In this document: positions 41,534 to 49,084 of the stretch, piece by piece
Layout: each line of letters begins with the position of its first letter
Numbering within the stretch: position 1 is the stretch's first letter
From: Streptomyces echinatus
Lineage (GTDB): Bacteria > Actinomycetota > Actinomycetes > Streptomycetales > Streptomycetaceae
Direction: 5' to 3'
NCBI RefSeq assembly: GCF_014203595.1
Contig: NZ_JACHJK010000007.1
Location: 186,001-250,000 of the forward strand
DNA: 64,000 nucleotides
The notes under the pieces: model-generated
Told to the model about the DNA's origin: nothing
Databases searched by the model: none
The model's input: the letters and a program-made list of their open reading frames with translations, nothing else
Position numbers and translations under genes: made by a program

Positions 41534-42838
41534 TCAGGCCGGGCCGCCGTGGCCGGTGCCGGGCGGACGGTCCCAGAGCGCGGTGCCGCGTGCCGCGACC
41601 CGTTCGGCGATCCGGCCCAGCACCTCGGACACCGGGAGCGCGCCGGGCCGCCGCCCGTCCCGCAGCCGTACGGCGGCCAGCCCGGCGCCGGCCTCCCGGG
41701 CACCGATCACCGCCTGGTACGGCACCAGGCGCGGCACCAGGCGCGCCGCGCGGATCCGGGCGCCCAGGGTGCCCTGACCGGGTCCGGCGAGTTCGGCGCG
41801 CAGGCCGAGCGCGACCGCCTCGCGGACCACCGCCACCGCCCGCTCCACTTGCTCCTCGCCGACCGGCAGCACGACCAGCTGGACCGGGGCCAGCCAGGCC
41901 GGGAACGCCCCGCCGTGGGCCTCGGTCAGATGGGCGACGGCCCGCTCGACGCTGCCGACGACACTGCGGTGCACCATCACCGGCCGGTGCTTCGCGCCGT
42001 CCGCGCCGATGTACTGCAGGCCGAAGCGGGCGGGCTGGTGGAAGTCGATCTGCACGGTGGACAGGGTGGACTCGCGGCCCGCCGGATCCGCGATCTGCAC
42101 GTCGATCTTCGGGCCGTAGAACGCGGCCTCGCCCTCCGCCTCCTCGTACGCCACCCCCGCCTCGGCGAGGACCTCCCGCAGCAGTCCGGTGGCCCGGTGC
42201 CACAGGTCCGGGTCGGCGACGTACTTGCCGCCCGCACCGGGCAGGGAGAGGCGGTGGCGTACGGCCTCGATGCCGAGGTCGGCGTAGGCGCGGGCGATCA
42301 GCTCCAGGGCGGCGCGGGCCTCGGCCACCGCCTGGTCCAGGGTGCAGAAGATGTGGGCGTCGTTGAGCCGGATGGCCCGCACCCGGGTCAGGCCGCCCAG
42401 GACGCCGGACAGCTCGGCGCGGTACATGGTGCCCAACTCGGCGAAGCGAAGGGGAAGTTCGCGGTAGCTGCGGGAGCGGGAGCGGTAGATCAGGGCGTGG
42501 TGGGGGCAGAGGCTGGGCCGCAGCACGGCCTCCTCGGCGCCGAGCCGCATCGGCGGGTACATGTCGTCGCGGTAGTGGTCCCAGTGCCCGGAGATCTCGT
42601 ACAGCTCCCGTTTGCCGATCTCGGGCGAGTACACGTGCCGGTAGCCGGCCCGGCGTTCGGCGTCCCGGATGTACTCCTCCAGGGTGTGCCGGACGACCGC
42701 GCCGTCGGGCAGCCAGTACGGCAGGCCGGCGCCCATCAGCGGGTCGGTGTCGAAGAGGCCGAGTTCCCGGCCGAGGCGGCGGTGGTCGGGGAGCCGGCCC
42801 TGGCCGTCGTCGCTCACCCGGTCGTTCCGGTCGTTCAT
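41534..42838 (-). CDS. Short threonyl-tRNA synthetase without TGS and editing domains
   Basis: 434 aa from ATG 42838 (RBS GGAGGAG). It starts directly at the class II catalytic core (HRRLGRELGLFDTDPLMGAG). All three zinc/threonine-binding positions of ThrRS are present: Cys in RPSLCPHHALIY, His in RLNDAHIFCT and His in MVHRSVVGSVERAV (motif 3 Arg included). The C-terminal anticodon-binding domain follows (LAPVQLVVLPVGEEQVERA). The N-terminal TGS and editing domains, about 240 residues in bacterial ThrRS, are missing, so mischarged Ser-tRNA could not be cleared in cis. Controlled by a Thr-rich leader peptide and terminator. Likely a second, inducible copy; the housekeeping gene would lie elsewhere. 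Confidence 0.92.
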   Translation of the reverse strand: MNDRNDRVSDDGQGRLPDHRRLGRELGLFDTDPLMGAGLPYWLPDGAVVRHTLEEYIRDAERRAGYRHVYSPEIGKRELYEISGHWDHYRDDMYPPMRLGAEEAVLRPSLCPHHALIYRSRSRSYRELPLRFAELGTMYRAELSGVLGGLTRVRAIRLNDAHIFCTLDQAVAEARAALELIARAYADLGIEAVRHRLSLPGAGGKYVADPDLWHRATGLLREVLAEAGVAYEEAEGEAAFYGPKIDVQIADPAGRESTLSTVQIDFHQPARFGLQYIGADGAKHRPVMVHRSVVGSVERAVAHLTEAHGGAFPAWLAPVQLVVLPVGEEQVERAVAVVREAVALGLRAELAGPGQGTLGARIRAARLVPRLVPYQAVIGAREAGAGLAAVRLRDGRRPGALPVSEVLGRIAERVAARGTALWDRPPGTGHGGPA

Positions 42839-42888
42839 GGGGTCTCCTCCGTGGGGTCGGCGGGAGAGGCGGACACCCCGTGGCAATG

Positions 42889-42922
42889 CCGAAGCCCCGG
42901 GGCGTACGCCCCGGGGCTTCGG
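42889..42922 (-). terminator. Attenuator hairpin in the thrS-like leader
   Basis: A 34-bp near-perfect palindrome centred on GTAC (arms CCGAAGCCCCGGGGCG and CGCCCCGGGGCTTCGG), 13 bp after the leader peptide stop and 50 bp before the synthetase start. It is strong enough to terminate transcription unless the leader RNA adopts another fold. No T run. Confidence 0.8.
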
Positions 42923-42935
42923 TGCTGGACAGGTG

Positions 42936-42998
42936 TCAGCGCGCCGGGACGGTCTCCGGCGTCGTCGTGCTCGACGGGCACTGCTGGGCGCGCTGCAT
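42936..42998 (-). CDS. Threonine-rich leader peptide, 20 aa
   Basis: ATG 42998 to TGA 42936 encodes a 20-residue peptide with SSTTTPET: four Thr codons (ACG ACG ACG and ACC) among six. Codons 2-4 (42987-42995) and the last codons (42937-42945) are a perfect 9-bp inverted repeat, so untranslated leader RNA would fold on itself. With the terminator just downstream this is the layout of ribosome-mediated attenuation sensing charged tRNA-Thr. I see no strong Shine-Dalgarno; translation may start on a leaderless or near-leaderless RNA. Confidence 0.7.
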   Translation of the reverse strand: MQRAQQCPSSTTTPETVPAR

Positions 42999-43148
42999 GG
43001 ACGGGACCGTAACAGCCCCCGTCCGGCCCGCACCACACGTTTTCCTCCGCCCCTCACCCGTACGGACCGGAGCGCTGGTGGGCCGGCCGGGCCGGTGATG
43101 CCGTGAGAGCAGGCAGTCCGCCGGCCGCACGCAGCCCAGGAGGCATCG

Positions 43149-43940
43149 ATGTCCCCCGCGATACGCCCCCGCATACCCCGTGCCGTCCTCCTCCCGCTCA
43201 TGGCCACCGGCCTCCTCGTCGGGGGCGGCTGCGCGGCCCTCGGCCTGGAACACCCGCGGAGCGCCCCGCACCCCCTGCCCACGCTCGACCGGCCCGCGCC
43301 GACGTCCAAGGCGTCCGCGCGGGCCGACGGTTCCACGCTCACCGACGAGCAGGCGCAGGGCGCCCTGATCACCCAGACGGACCTCGGCGCCCCCTGGACC
43401 GCCACGCGCGGCGCGGCCACCTGGCGGGACGCCCTGCTGAAGACGCGCACCACGGTCGCCGAGTGCCAGCGGCTGCTGGACGCCCTCTACAGCGACGAGC
43501 TCCTCGGCGCCCCGGCCCGCGTCGCCATCGGCCTCGACGACGCCGACACCGACGCCCAGATCCGTTTCCAGATCGGCGCCCGCCGCCCCGCGGACGTCGA
43601 CACCACGCTGGCCTGGCTGGGGACGATGCCGACGAACTGCGCGCGGTTCACGGCCACCACGGACCTCGGGCTCGTGGAGGACGTCCAGGTGGTGAACGCC
43701 CCGCTGCCGGAGGTCGGTGACGTCCGCCAGGGCCTGCGGGTCACCTTCGCCGGTATGTCGGACGACGGGCAGGAGTTCCTGCTCACCATGGACGTGGCCG
43801 CCGTCCGGATCGGCGAGGACGCCTTCGCCCTGACCAACGGCGGTCTCGGCGACGTGCCGAACGACGCGACCCAGGCCGCCGTCCAGATCGGCGCCCTCCG
43901 GCTGGCGGACATCCGCAGGCAGGGCCGGGCACAGGTGTGA
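43149..43940 (+). CDS. Lipoprotein of unknown function
   Basis: 263 aa from ATG 43149 (RBS CAGGAGG). Signal with lipobox VGGGC, then a Pro-rich linker and a globular part (TDEQAQGALITQTDLGAPW, QIGARRPADVDTTLAWLG). It resembles sensor-like actinobacterial lipoproteins of the PknH extracellular type in general layout only; no firm family. Its stop codon lies in the first copy of a 58-bp tandem duplication. Confidence 0.78.
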   Translation: MSPAIRPRIPRAVLLPLMATGLLVGGGCAALGLEHPRSAPHPLPTLDRPAPTSKASARADGSTLTDEQAQGALITQTDLGAPWTATRGAATWRDALLKTRTTVAECQRLLDALYSDELLGAPARVAIGLDDADTDAQIRFQIGARRPADVDTTLAWLGTMPTNCARFTATTDLGLVEDVQVVNAPLPEVGDVRQGLRVTFAGMSDDGQEFLLTMDVAAVRIGEDAFALTNGGLGDVPNDATQAAVQIGALRLADIRRQGRAQV

Positions 43941-44040
43941 GACCGGGCCGGGCCCCGGCTCACAGCGGGGGCTGTGCCGGGGCCGGGCACAGGTGTGAGA
44001 CCGGGCCGGGCCCCGGCTCACAGCGGGGGCTGTGCCGGGG
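43925..44040. repeat. 58-bp perfect tandem duplication containing both gene ends
   Basis: 43925-43982 and 43983-44040 are identical. Each unit contains a TGA for the lipoprotein reading frame and, on the other strand, the TGA used by the TPR-XRE gene. Each also has a long hairpin (GGCCCCGG...CACAG / CTGTG...CCGGGGCC) that should act as a bidirectional terminator, so the intergenic terminator has been doubled. Confidence 0.95.
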
Positions 44041-45361
44041 CCGGGCCCAGGGTGGTGGTGCCGGGGGCGGTGCGGTGCCCCAGGCCGGTGCGGTAGGCGT
44101 CCAGGGCGGCCTCGACGCGGCCCGTGCGGCGCAGCAGGTCGCCCAGGAGGCGGCACAGGTCGGCCAGGTCACCGGCCGCGCCCGCGCGTTCCAGGAGGCT
44201 GAGGGCGCGGACGTAGTGCTCCTCCGCCGCCTCGGTGTCCCGGCCGTCCTCGGCGATGATGCCGAGCAGGCGGTGCGCGGCGGCGGCGTGGACGGCGCCG
44301 CGCTCGGAGGAGAAGTCCCCGAGGACGCCCTCCAGCAGCTCGGCGGCCTCCTCGGACTTGCCCCGGCGGTGCAGGACGTCGGCGAGTTCGACGGCGGCCT
44401 GGCTGCGGTACAGGGCGGCCCGGCTCGCCGAGAGCATGGTGTGGGCCTGCCGCAGCTCCGCCTCGGCGCGGTCCAGTTCGCCGTTCTGCGCACAGACGTA
44501 GCCGCGCATCCAGTGGCAGTTGGCCAGCTCGGTGCGCAGGCGCAGCTGGCGGTACAGCTCGGCGGCCTTGGCCAGGGAGACGTCGGCCTCGGCCATCCGG
44601 CCCTCGGCGAGCAGGGTACGGGCCACCGAGCGGTGCATCCGGGCGATCAGCGCGGGATCGCCGGCCCGCGGGGCGAGCGCTAGGGCGAACTCGGCGGCCT
44701 GGGCGGCACGGGCGTGGGCGCCCATGTCCATGTACGGTCCGATGACGCTGGCGTAGAGCAGCAGGAGCGCGTCGGGGTCGTGCAGTCCGCCGCGGTTCAG
44801 TTCGTCGAGGGTCGACTCCAGGAGGTAGACCGCGTACCGGAGTTCGCCCGCCAGGTAGTGGGCGACGGCCCGGCCCCGCACGGCGGGCACGCGCACCGGC
44901 AGGGCCTTCCCCGCCATCTGCTCCTCGGCCCGCTCGAAGTGCTCGCGCGCCTCGGTCAGCCGCCCGGTCTCCAAAGCGCATTCGCCGAGCCCCAGCAGGG
45001 CGGCGGCCTGTTCGCACCCGAGCCCGTGGGCCTCCGCCTCGGCGCGCAGCACGGCGTACTGGGCGGCGGCCTCCTCGGCCCGGCCGTCGGCGAGGGCGCG
45101 CTGGGCCTCGGTCAGCCGCAGCCGGACGCCGGTGGCGAGGTGGGCGGGTCGGCCGACGGCCAGTTCCTCGAAGGCGACCCCGAGCCGGTCCGCGATGTGC
45201 CGGAGCGCCTCGTCCGAGGCCCGTGCCCGGCCGGCCTCCAGGGTGGAGATGTAGGCGGGCGTGTAAGCGGGTTCGGCCAACTGCCTCTGGGTGAGACCGC
45301 GCTGCGTGCGCAGTCGCTGCACACGCCGCCCGACGACCTCTGGATCGTCCCGCTCCGGCAT
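44018..45361 (-). CDS. XRE-family regulator with TPR domain
   Basis: 447 aa. N-terminal HTH_XRE: VGRRVQRLRTQRGLTQRQLA, TPAYISTLEAGRARASDEAL. From residue ~75 on it is a run of about nine tetratricopeptide repeats (for example AAALLGLGECALETGRLTEA, RMHRSVARTLLAEGRMAEA, DVLHRRGKSEEAAELLEGVL). This is the architecture of RRNPP-type peptide receptors and of related Streptomyces regulators. A gene for a 68-aa exported peptide is divergent and shares a palindromic operator, so peptide sensing is a testable idea. Confidence 0.93.
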   Translation of the reverse strand: MPERDDPEVVGRRVQRLRTQRGLTQRQLAEPAYTPAYISTLEAGRARASDEALRHIADRLGVAFEELAVGRPAHLATGVRLRLTEAQRALADGRAEEAAAQYAVLRAEAEAHGLGCEQAAALLGLGECALETGRLTEAREHFERAEEQMAGKALPVRVPAVRGRAVAHYLAGELRYAVYLLESTLDELNRGGLHDPDALLLLYASVIGPYMDMGAHARAAQAAEFALALAPRAGDPALIARMHRSVARTLLAEGRMAEADVSLAKAAELYRQLRLRTELANCHWMRGYVCAQNGELDRAEAELRQAHTMLSASRAALYRSQAAVELADVLHRRGKSEEAAELLEGVLGDFSSERGAVHAAAAHRLLGIIAEDGRDTEAAEEHYVRALSLLERAGAAGDLADLCRLLGDLLRRTGRVEAALDAYRTGLGHRTAPGTTTLGPAPAQPPL

Positions 45362-45410
45362 ACCCCTGCCACCCCCAACTCCTCCGGCACCTCTTGCCGT
45401 TGGGATCCGG

Positions 45411-45424
45411 TAACCCCTAGGTTA
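45411..45424. promoter_or_regulatory. Dyad TAACC-N4-GGTTA
   Basis: TAACCCCTAGGTTA, 50 bp upstream of the TPR-XRE start and next to the larger palindrome. It could be a second operator or part of the promoter of the regulator gene. Confidence 0.4.
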
Positions 45425-45432
45425 AATGGCGG

Positions 45433-45448
45433 ATTAAGCACGCTTAAT
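45433..45448. promoter_or_regulatory. Shared operator palindrome between TPR-XRE gene and peptide gene
   Basis: ATTAAGC-AC-GCTTAAT, perfect 7-bp arms, extendable outward to GCGG...ACGC with one mismatch. It is AT-rich against a GC-rich background and lies 28 bp from the peptide gene start and 72 bp from the regulator start. Likely site for the XRE protein. Confidence 0.65.
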
Positions 45449-45475
45449 ACGCCGCTGTTGTGTTGCGAGGTCGCC

Positions 45476-45682
45476 GTGCCCGGACGTACATCCGCACCTT
45501 ACGCACCCCCCACCGCCCTCTCCCACACCCACCCGCGCCCGGCCGGGCGGGTCACCGCGGCCCGGGGGGTCGTCGCGGCCGTCGTCGCCGCCACGGCGCT
45601 GCTCCTCGCGGCCAACGCCGGTCCGGCCCGCGCGGCCGACGCGCCGCCGGCGCCGCCGGCGTCCCGGCAGGCCGCGCACTGA
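45476..45682 (+). CDS. Small exported peptide precursor, 68 aa
   Basis: GTG 45476 with GAGG 6 bp upstream. An N-terminal hydrophilic part (~22 residues, His/Pro-rich) leads to a signal core VVAAVVAATALLLAANAGPA and a cleavage-like ARA-AD site, leaving a mature tail of about 15 residues (ADAPPAPPASRQAAH). There is no room for a folded domain. Divergent from the TPR-XRE regulator across a common palindrome. A signalling peptide is plausible but unproven; it might also be a spurious frame, although third positions are almost all G/C. Confidence 0.55.
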   Translation: MPGRTSAPYAPPTALSHTHPRPAGRVTAARGVVAAVVAATALLLAANAGPARAADAPPAPPASRQAAH

Positions 45683-45754
45683 CGGCCCGGGGGCACGCGC
45701 CTCTTCGGGCCCGTTCCCCTGTGGAGTCCGCCGGCCGGGGCCTAACCTGACCCC

Positions 45755-46996
45755 GTGACCTCCCCCGCCGCCCGTGCCGCCATGGAACTGACCGCCGGTC
45801 TTCCCGTCCCGGCCCTGGAGGACTTCTACCGGGACCTGCACCGGCATCCCGAGCTGTCCCTGCGCGAGCACCGCACGGCCGCGAAGCTCGCCGGGCGGCT
45901 GGAGGACGCCGGGTACGAGGTCGCCCGGGGCATCGGCGGCACGGGGGTCGCCGGGGTGCTGCGCAACGGGGACGGGCCCGTCGTGCTGATGCGGGCCGAC
46001 ATGGACGCGCTCCCGGTCGCCGAGGAGACCGGCCTGCCGTACGCCTCCGGCACCGCCGGGGTGATGCACGCCTGCGGGCACGACCTGCACGTCACCTGGC
46101 TGGCCGGGGCGGCACAGGCGCTGGCGGCCGGGCGGGAGGCCTGGAACGGGACGCTGCTGGTGGTGGGGCAGCCCGCCGAGGAGACCGGGCAGGGCGCGGC
46201 CCGGATGGTCGCCGACGGGCTGTACGAGCGGTTCGGGCGGCCGGACGTCCTGCTCGGGCAGCACGCCGCCCCGGGCCCCGCGGGCCTGTACCCGCACGCC
46301 CCCGGCCTGATCATGTCCGCCTCCACGGACGTGGACATCGTGGTGCACGGCCGGGGCGGGCACGGCTCGCGCCCGGAGGCGACCGTGGACCCGGTGGTGA
46401 CGGCCGCCTACCTCGTCACCCGGCTGCAGACGGTGGTGTCGAGGGAGATCGCCGCGGGCGAGTCCGCGGTGCTGACGGTGGGGCGGATCGAGGCCGGCAG
46501 CCGGCACAACATCATTCCCGCCGAGGCCCGCGTCGCGCTGAACCTGCGCACCCAGTCCGAGGCCGTCCGGCAGCGGATGCTGGCCGCGGTCCGGCGCATC
46601 GCGCACGGCGAGTGCCTGGCCGCCGGCTGCCCGCGCGAACCGGACGTCACCGTCGGCGCCACCTTCCCCCTGACCGTGAACGACGCCGGCACCGACGCCG
46701 CCGTGGCCGCCGTGCACGGCGAGGTGTTCGGCGCGGGCACGGTCTTCGATCCCGGCCCGGCGATGGGCAGCGAGGACTTCCCCGAACTCGCCCTCGGCTC
46801 CCTCCCGTACGCGTACTGGTTCGTCACCACCACACCCGCCGAAGTGTGGGAGCGGGCGCCCGGTGACACCCTCCCCGAGAAACTCGCGGCGGTGCCGAGC
46901 AACCACAGTCCCCACTTCGCGCCCGACCTGTCCACGGTTGCCCCGGGTGTCCGCACCCTGGTCTCCGGGGCCCTGGCGCTGTTGTCGGTGACATGA
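45755..46996 (+). CDS. M20D-family amidohydrolase/peptidase
   Basis: 413 aa from GTG 45755. Metal-site motifs: DLHRHPELSLREHRTA, RADMDALPV, MHACGHDLHVTWLAGAA, GQPAEETGQGA and the late His in SNHSPHFAPD. This is the IAA-amino acid hydrolase/N-acyl-amino acid amidase branch, which cleaves N-acyl amino acids. Cytoplasmic. Follows the peptide gene by 72 bp but a functional link is not evident. Confidence 0.93.
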   Translation: MTSPAARAAMELTAGLPVPALEDFYRDLHRHPELSLREHRTAAKLAGRLEDAGYEVARGIGGTGVAGVLRNGDGPVVLMRADMDALPVAEETGLPYASGTAGVMHACGHDLHVTWLAGAAQALAAGREAWNGTLLVVGQPAEETGQGAARMVADGLYERFGRPDVLLGQHAAPGPAGLYPHAPGLIMSASTDVDIVVHGRGGHGSRPEATVDPVVTAAYLVTRLQTVVSREIAAGESAVLTVGRIEAGSRHNIIPAEARVALNLRTQSEAVRQRMLAAVRRIAHGECLAAGCPREPDVTVGATFPLTVNDAGTDAAVAAVHGEVFGAGTVFDPGPAMGSEDFPELALGSLPYAYWFVTTTPAEVWERAPGDTLPEKLAAVPSNHSPHFAPDLSTVAPGVRTLVSGALALLSVT

Positions 46997-47108
46997 CCTA
47001 GTCTTTCCACACTCGCCACACGAGGCACACGGCGCGCACAGGGGACTCGCACATCGCCGTGCCCGGGTGGCCCCATGCCTTCATTCGTTCCGGGGGGTTC
47101 GAATCAGC

Positions 47109-49070
47109 GTGCGCAAGCGCTCTCTCCTTGCCGCCACCACCCTGGCGGCCCTCATCGGCTCGACGGCGCTCGCCGTGCCGTCGTACGCCGACACCGACCG
47201 GCCGATTCCGCTCTCGGACGCCGGCGACACCGTGGTGGACGGCGTCCACCAGCACATCTTCCTCGCCGACCGCTACCAGAACCGGATCGTCGTCACCGAC
47301 GCCACCGGCACGTACACCGGCACCATCACCGGCCTGCCGCAGGTCCGGGACCTCGAACTGAGCCCGGACGGCAACACCCTGTACGCGGCCCTCTACGGCG
47401 CCGACAAGATCGTCGCCATCGACACCGCGACGCTCGGGCAGACCGCCGAATACCCGACCGGCGCGGGCACCATGCCGTCCAGCGTCTCCTACGCCGACGG
47501 CAAGCTCTGGTTCGGCTACGGCGACCAGTGGGAGTCGGGGCTCGGCGTCGTCGACCTGACCGCCGAGACGCCGAAGGTCACCCTCGACCTGGCCGCCGGA
47601 CACGACTTCGCCAGCCCGCCCAAGCTGTACGCCGACCCGGACAACCCGGGCACGCTGCTCGCGCTGGACGCGGGCATCAGCTCCGGCCCGATCATCGTGT
47701 ACGACATCTCCTCCGGCACGCCGGTCATCCGCGTCACCGAGGACAAGGGCGGCTTCTACAAGGACGCGGCTCTCACACCGGACGGCCAGAACGTCGTGGT
47801 CGCCGGCCCCGGCACCCGCGCCCTGACCGAGTACCGGCTCTCGGACCTCGCCCAGGTGCGCACGTACCCGGTCAAGGACCAGCCGGAGACGGTCGCCATC
47901 GCCCCGGACGGGACCGTCGCGGCCACCGTCCTGGACACCGACGACATCGGTGACACCTACGTCTTCACCAACGGGCCCGCCAAGCCCAGCGTCCGCAACG
48001 TCTCCCACAGCTGGATGCCGTGGGGCGCGCACGCCATCAGCTGGTCGGCGGACGGCGCGAAGCTCTTCGTGCAGACGGACCCGGGCTCGAACGCCAAGCT
48101 GCACCGGATCGACCGGCCCCGCACGTACGAGGCGACCCTGACGGTGAACGCCCCGACGACGGCGGCCCGTGCCAAGTCCCTCAAGGTCACCGGCAGGCTC
48201 ACCTCCGGGCTGGCCCTGCCCGCGGGCACCCCGCTGAAGGTGACCCGTACGGACATGGAGTCGCCGAAGGGCAAGTCCCTCGGCACCAGGCCGCTGGGCA
48301 CCGGCGGCGCGTTCAGCTTCACCGACACGCCCCAGTCCGGGGGCCGGGTCACGTACACGGTGACGTACGAGGGCGACGCCGCGCACACGTCCGCCAAGGC
48401 CGCCGACTCCGTCGCGGTCTCCCGCGCCAAGCCGGTGCTGAAGATCAACAACAGCGGCAAGGTGTACGCGTACGGCAAGGACGTCAGGTTCACCGCCCAC
48501 CTCGGCACGACGTACAAGAACCGTACGGTGGAGATCTGGGCCGACCCGTTCGGCGGCGACAAGCCGAACAAGCGGGTGAAGACCGGCCGGGTCAACTCCC
48601 ACGGCGACCTGTCGGTCGTCCTGGACCTGCGGCGGGACACCAAGGTCACCGCGAGGTTCAAGGGTGACTCCCGGTACCTGGCCGCGTCCGCCACCAGCAC
48701 GGTCGGCGCCAAGGTCAGCGTGTCCACGTCGGTGTCCAACCACTACCGGGCGAAGTCGGCGTGGGGCCACACGTACTACTTCTTCCACAAGACCCGGAAC
48801 CCGCTGATCACGACGAAGATGCCGTACTACCCGGCCCGGGCGCAGAAGTTCGAGTTCGAGGTGTACTACCAGGGCCGCTGGTACCCGGGCGACCCCGCGT
48901 ACTTCCGGCTGGGCACCGGCGGTGTCTCCAAGGTGACCATCACCGGGAACCACGGCCAGGACGTCGGCTGGCGCTTCCGGGTCCGCTCGTCGTACATCAA
49001 CGGCTCCTCCGGTGACAGCGTGAACTCCACGACGTACGGCGCCTGGAAGTACTTCACCTTCACCGACTAG
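47109..49070 (+). CDS. Secreted beta-propeller protein with Ig-like repeats
   Basis: 653 aa from GTG 47109 (G-rich stretch 12 bp upstream). Signal RKRSLLAATTLAALIGSTALAVPSYA cleaves before DTD. Residues ~30-330 are a YncE-like propeller (HIFLADRYQNRIVVTDATG, VRDLELSPDGNTLYAALYGADKIVAID). Residues ~335-540 hold two Ig-like units (LKVTGRLTSGLALPAG and DVRFTAHLGTTYKNRTVEIW), and a Tyr/Trp-rich C-terminal domain follows. No catalytic motif. Probably a wall or matrix protein. Confidence 0.87.
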   Translation: MRKRSLLAATTLAALIGSTALAVPSYADTDRPIPLSDAGDTVVDGVHQHIFLADRYQNRIVVTDATGTYTGTITGLPQVRDLELSPDGNTLYAALYGADKIVAIDTATLGQTAEYPTGAGTMPSSVSYADGKLWFGYGDQWESGLGVVDLTAETPKVTLDLAAGHDFASPPKLYADPDNPGTLLALDAGISSGPIIVYDISSGTPVIRVTEDKGGFYKDAALTPDGQNVVVAGPGTRALTEYRLSDLAQVRTYPVKDQPETVAIAPDGTVAATVLDTDDIGDTYVFTNGPAKPSVRNVSHSWMPWGAHAISWSADGAKLFVQTDPGSNAKLHRIDRPRTYEATLTVNAPTTAARAKSLKVTGRLTSGLALPAGTPLKVTRTDMESPKGKSLGTRPLGTGGAFSFTDTPQSGGRVTYTVTYEGDAAHTSAKAADSVAVSRAKPVLKINNSGKVYAYGKDVRFTAHLGTTYKNRTVEIWADPFGGDKPNKRVKTGRVNSHGDLSVVLDLRRDTKVTARFKGDSRYLAASATSTVGAKVSVSTSVSNHYRAKSAWGHTYYFFHKTRNPLITTKMPYYPARAQKFEFEVYYQGRWYPGDPAYFRLGTGGVSKVTITGNHGQDVGWRFRVRSSYINGSSGDSVNSTTYGAWKYFTFTD

Positions 49071-49084
49071 GGCTTCGGCCGGGG

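Noticed and set aside
42841..42935. T-box riboswitch upstream of the ThrRS gene
   Set aside because: No T-box bulge sequence or specifier stem was seen; the Thr-codon leader frame explains the hairpin better.
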